Assembly: GCA_900547035.1 (NCBI GenBank)
Contig: URFM01000042.1
Span: 1 to 31,666 of the forward strand
From: an uncultured Clostridium sp.
GTDB lineage: Bacteria; Bacillota; Clostridia; Lachnospirales; Lachnospiraceae
Direction: 5' to 3'
Length of the DNA stretch: 31,666 nt
The stretch's first letter is position 1; every line of letters begins with the position of its first letter. Of this stretch, positions 30,510-31,666 are shown piece after piece. The notes under the pieces are model-generated. The model saw nothing but the letters and a program-made list of their open reading frames with translations. It was not told the origin of the DNA and made no database searches. The position numbers and the translations under genes were made by a program.

Positions 30510-31553
30510 TTATCGCAGCTCCCATATCATTTCGCTTAAGCGATAGAACATTTCTTGTCGTTCTTCAATGGCTTGTTTGTTCCAATCAGACCAAGAGGAC
30601 AGCAGTGAGTTCGTTCTGTTGATAGCAGTATCCTGTCCTAAATTCACCAGTTCCGAGATAGAAGAAGTGATGTAGAATTTAGACTGTTTATAGTAAGTTG
30701 CCTTGTTTGCGTAAACATCATTCTGGATTGATCTGTTGATGGTGTTTTCAAGCAAGGTAAGATTTCCAAGGCGGTTAATATATACAGAAAATTCTTCTTC
30801 ATTCATGCCGTACAATCCTTTATCTGTACAAGTCTGCGGCATAATGTGTTCAATCTCAACTGCGGTTTCCGTATAGGTAGTTAAATCCTCCACCGTGGTT
30901 TTCCCTAATTTCAACGCATCTACATACGCAGTGATTTTACCGAGAATAAACTTGATTCGATATTGCTGCATACTGTTCAACCCCAAGCGAAGGAAGTTGG
31001 ATTTATTATCGAGTTTCCAGTCATTCACCGTGGGAATAATAGTGTTCTTTACAAAACAATCCAAGTCCTCTACCGTAATAATATTGCGAATATCTCTGCA
31101 CCACAATGCAAAAGTTCGCTCTGTGATGTTGGTCGCTATTTTATCAATTACCGTGTAATAAACTACAGATTCAAGAATGCTTTTAAATTTAGCAAATGCT
31201 TCTGAGTTCATGTTAGAAGCCGCAAGAAGAAGCATCAAGTGCAGCTTATAGGATTTACCTGCCAGCAAAGGAATGTTCTTCAAATGTACATTTCCTTCCG
31301 ATGCATCATCAGGCATCCTGCATTTAACATATAACTCAACATTTCGTGCCATTTTTTGAACAAATTGAAATGGAGCTTCTTCATAATGGCACTGTGCGTT
31401 GTTATTACTGAGCCAGGTATAGATCTGATCTTCACGGAGAATCCCATCTTTTTCGCTGGAGGTATCATAATTGGCCATGATAAAATAGCGAAGAAAACGG
31501 AGCGGCTTCTCATCAATTTTTTCCAGTGAACGGGTAATAGACTTCCAGTTCAT
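30510..31553 (-). pseudogene. DUF262/DUF1524 (GmrSD-like) protein, 5'-truncated
   Basis: A 347-codon frame from MNWKSITRSLEKIDEKP. The C-terminal half carries the DUF1524 HNH-type nuclease signature: VEIEHIMPQTC (H and D/E region), then NRLGNLTLLENTIN and YKQSKFYIT. The DUF262 part with its DGQQR-type nucleotide motif, normally about 250 residues, is missing; the in-frame codons just upstream hold TAA. Full-length relatives are type IV modification-dependent restriction proteins. A ribosome site before the ATG is poor. It is either a dead remnant or an internal-start fragment. Confidence 0.7.
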
Positions 31554-31666
31554 ATTTAGCCTAAATTATTCACGGAACAGTATCTGAATTGATAACAGTA
31601 CCATGAATCTGAAAATTGATCCATGCAGCCATAACATCACTCAATTAACCCGTCAAAAGGGTATAA

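Larger units (their letters stand above)
27600..31666 (-). mobile_element. Serine-recombinase mobilizable element, left part
   Basis: All genes are on the minus strand: truncated DUF262/DUF1524 protein, MobC, an oriT-like region, a TnpW-like protein and a large serine recombinase at the left end. This set is typical of integrative mobilizable elements or fragments of Tn1549/Tn5397-like ICEs of gut Clostridia. The left boundary is put near 27600 from the host stub; the right boundary is outside the window. No relaxase or type IV secretion gene is seen. Confidence 0.7.

Noticed and set aside
11515..31553. A defence island linking the AlwI-like enzyme with the GmrSD remnant
   Set aside because: They lie about 17 kb apart, with ordinary core genes between and one in a separate mobile element.
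1..31666. CRISPR array or prophage
   Set aside because: No regularly spaced direct repeats and no capsid, tail, portal or terminase genes were found.

Overview
The window looks like a chromosomal segment of a Lachnospiraceae-type gut Clostridium. The evidence is clean AGGAGG ribosome sites, Gram-positive TTGACA/TATAAT promoters, tRNAs without encoded CCA, and several small families typical of that group (CD3324 family, DUF6472, EFR1 flavodoxin/ferredoxin, AmmeMemoRadiSam). This is inferred from gene content only; no 16S rRNA is present.

Layout. (1) Positions 1-6180 are a decaying, AT-richer accessory zone. It holds a DUF4143 ATPase cut by the window edge with paired palindromic operators, an IS91-like HUH element sitting in a truncated rhuM gene, a 45-aa mini-ORF, and two pseudogenes (a DUF4143 ATPase and an MFS transporter) joined end to end. 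It closes with a membrane protein and an XRE regulator that has an attenuator-like leader. (2) Positions 6198-6467 carry a tRNA Tyr-His-Ser cluster, followed at once by a GNAT gene remnant. (3) Positions 6700-27420 are GC-richer core-like sequence: an arginase-fold protein, a NifX-like/FKBP fusion, a metallophosphoesterase, an EFR1 protein, a cupin with a consensus promoter and two 21-bp operators, and an operon of TetR - SAM methyltransferase - AlwI-like restriction endonuclease - DUF6472 - Rrf2. Next come a Lon-like AAA+ ATPase without protease, a DUF3298 lipoprotein, a redox group (FMN reductase, HxlR, superoxide dismutase), a two-gene AmmeMemoRadiSam operon, an Ntn amidohydrolase/Vat-like acetyltransferase pair, a CD3324 regulator with a switch-like RNA leader, a histidine phosphatase, a TetR regulator and a MATE pump. 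(4) From about 27600 to the window end lies the left part of a serine-recombinase mobilizable element. It has a recombinase, a TnpW-like protein, an oriT-like hairpin array, MobC and a 5'-truncated DUF262/DUF1524 (GmrSD-like) protein. Its left end leaves a 25-codon stub of a host gene that still has its promoter and a DtxR-like box.

How the parts work together. The Rrf2 regulator is the best candidate for the paired TTGTAA-N9-TTACAA sites on the cupin promoter. HxlR with the divergent FMN reductase and nearby SOD resembles thiol/quinone stress control as in Bacillus YodB. The AmmeMemoRadiSam genes overlap by ATGA and are translationally coupled. The restriction enzyme overlaps the methyltransferase gene by TTGA, but that methyltransferase looks like a small-molecule enzyme, so protection of host DNA is unexplained. 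The most noteworthy items are the orphan AlwI-like endonuclease, the mutually exclusive RNA structures before CD3324, the paired operators, the NifX-FKBP metal-binding fusion and the relaxase-less oriT/MobC element.
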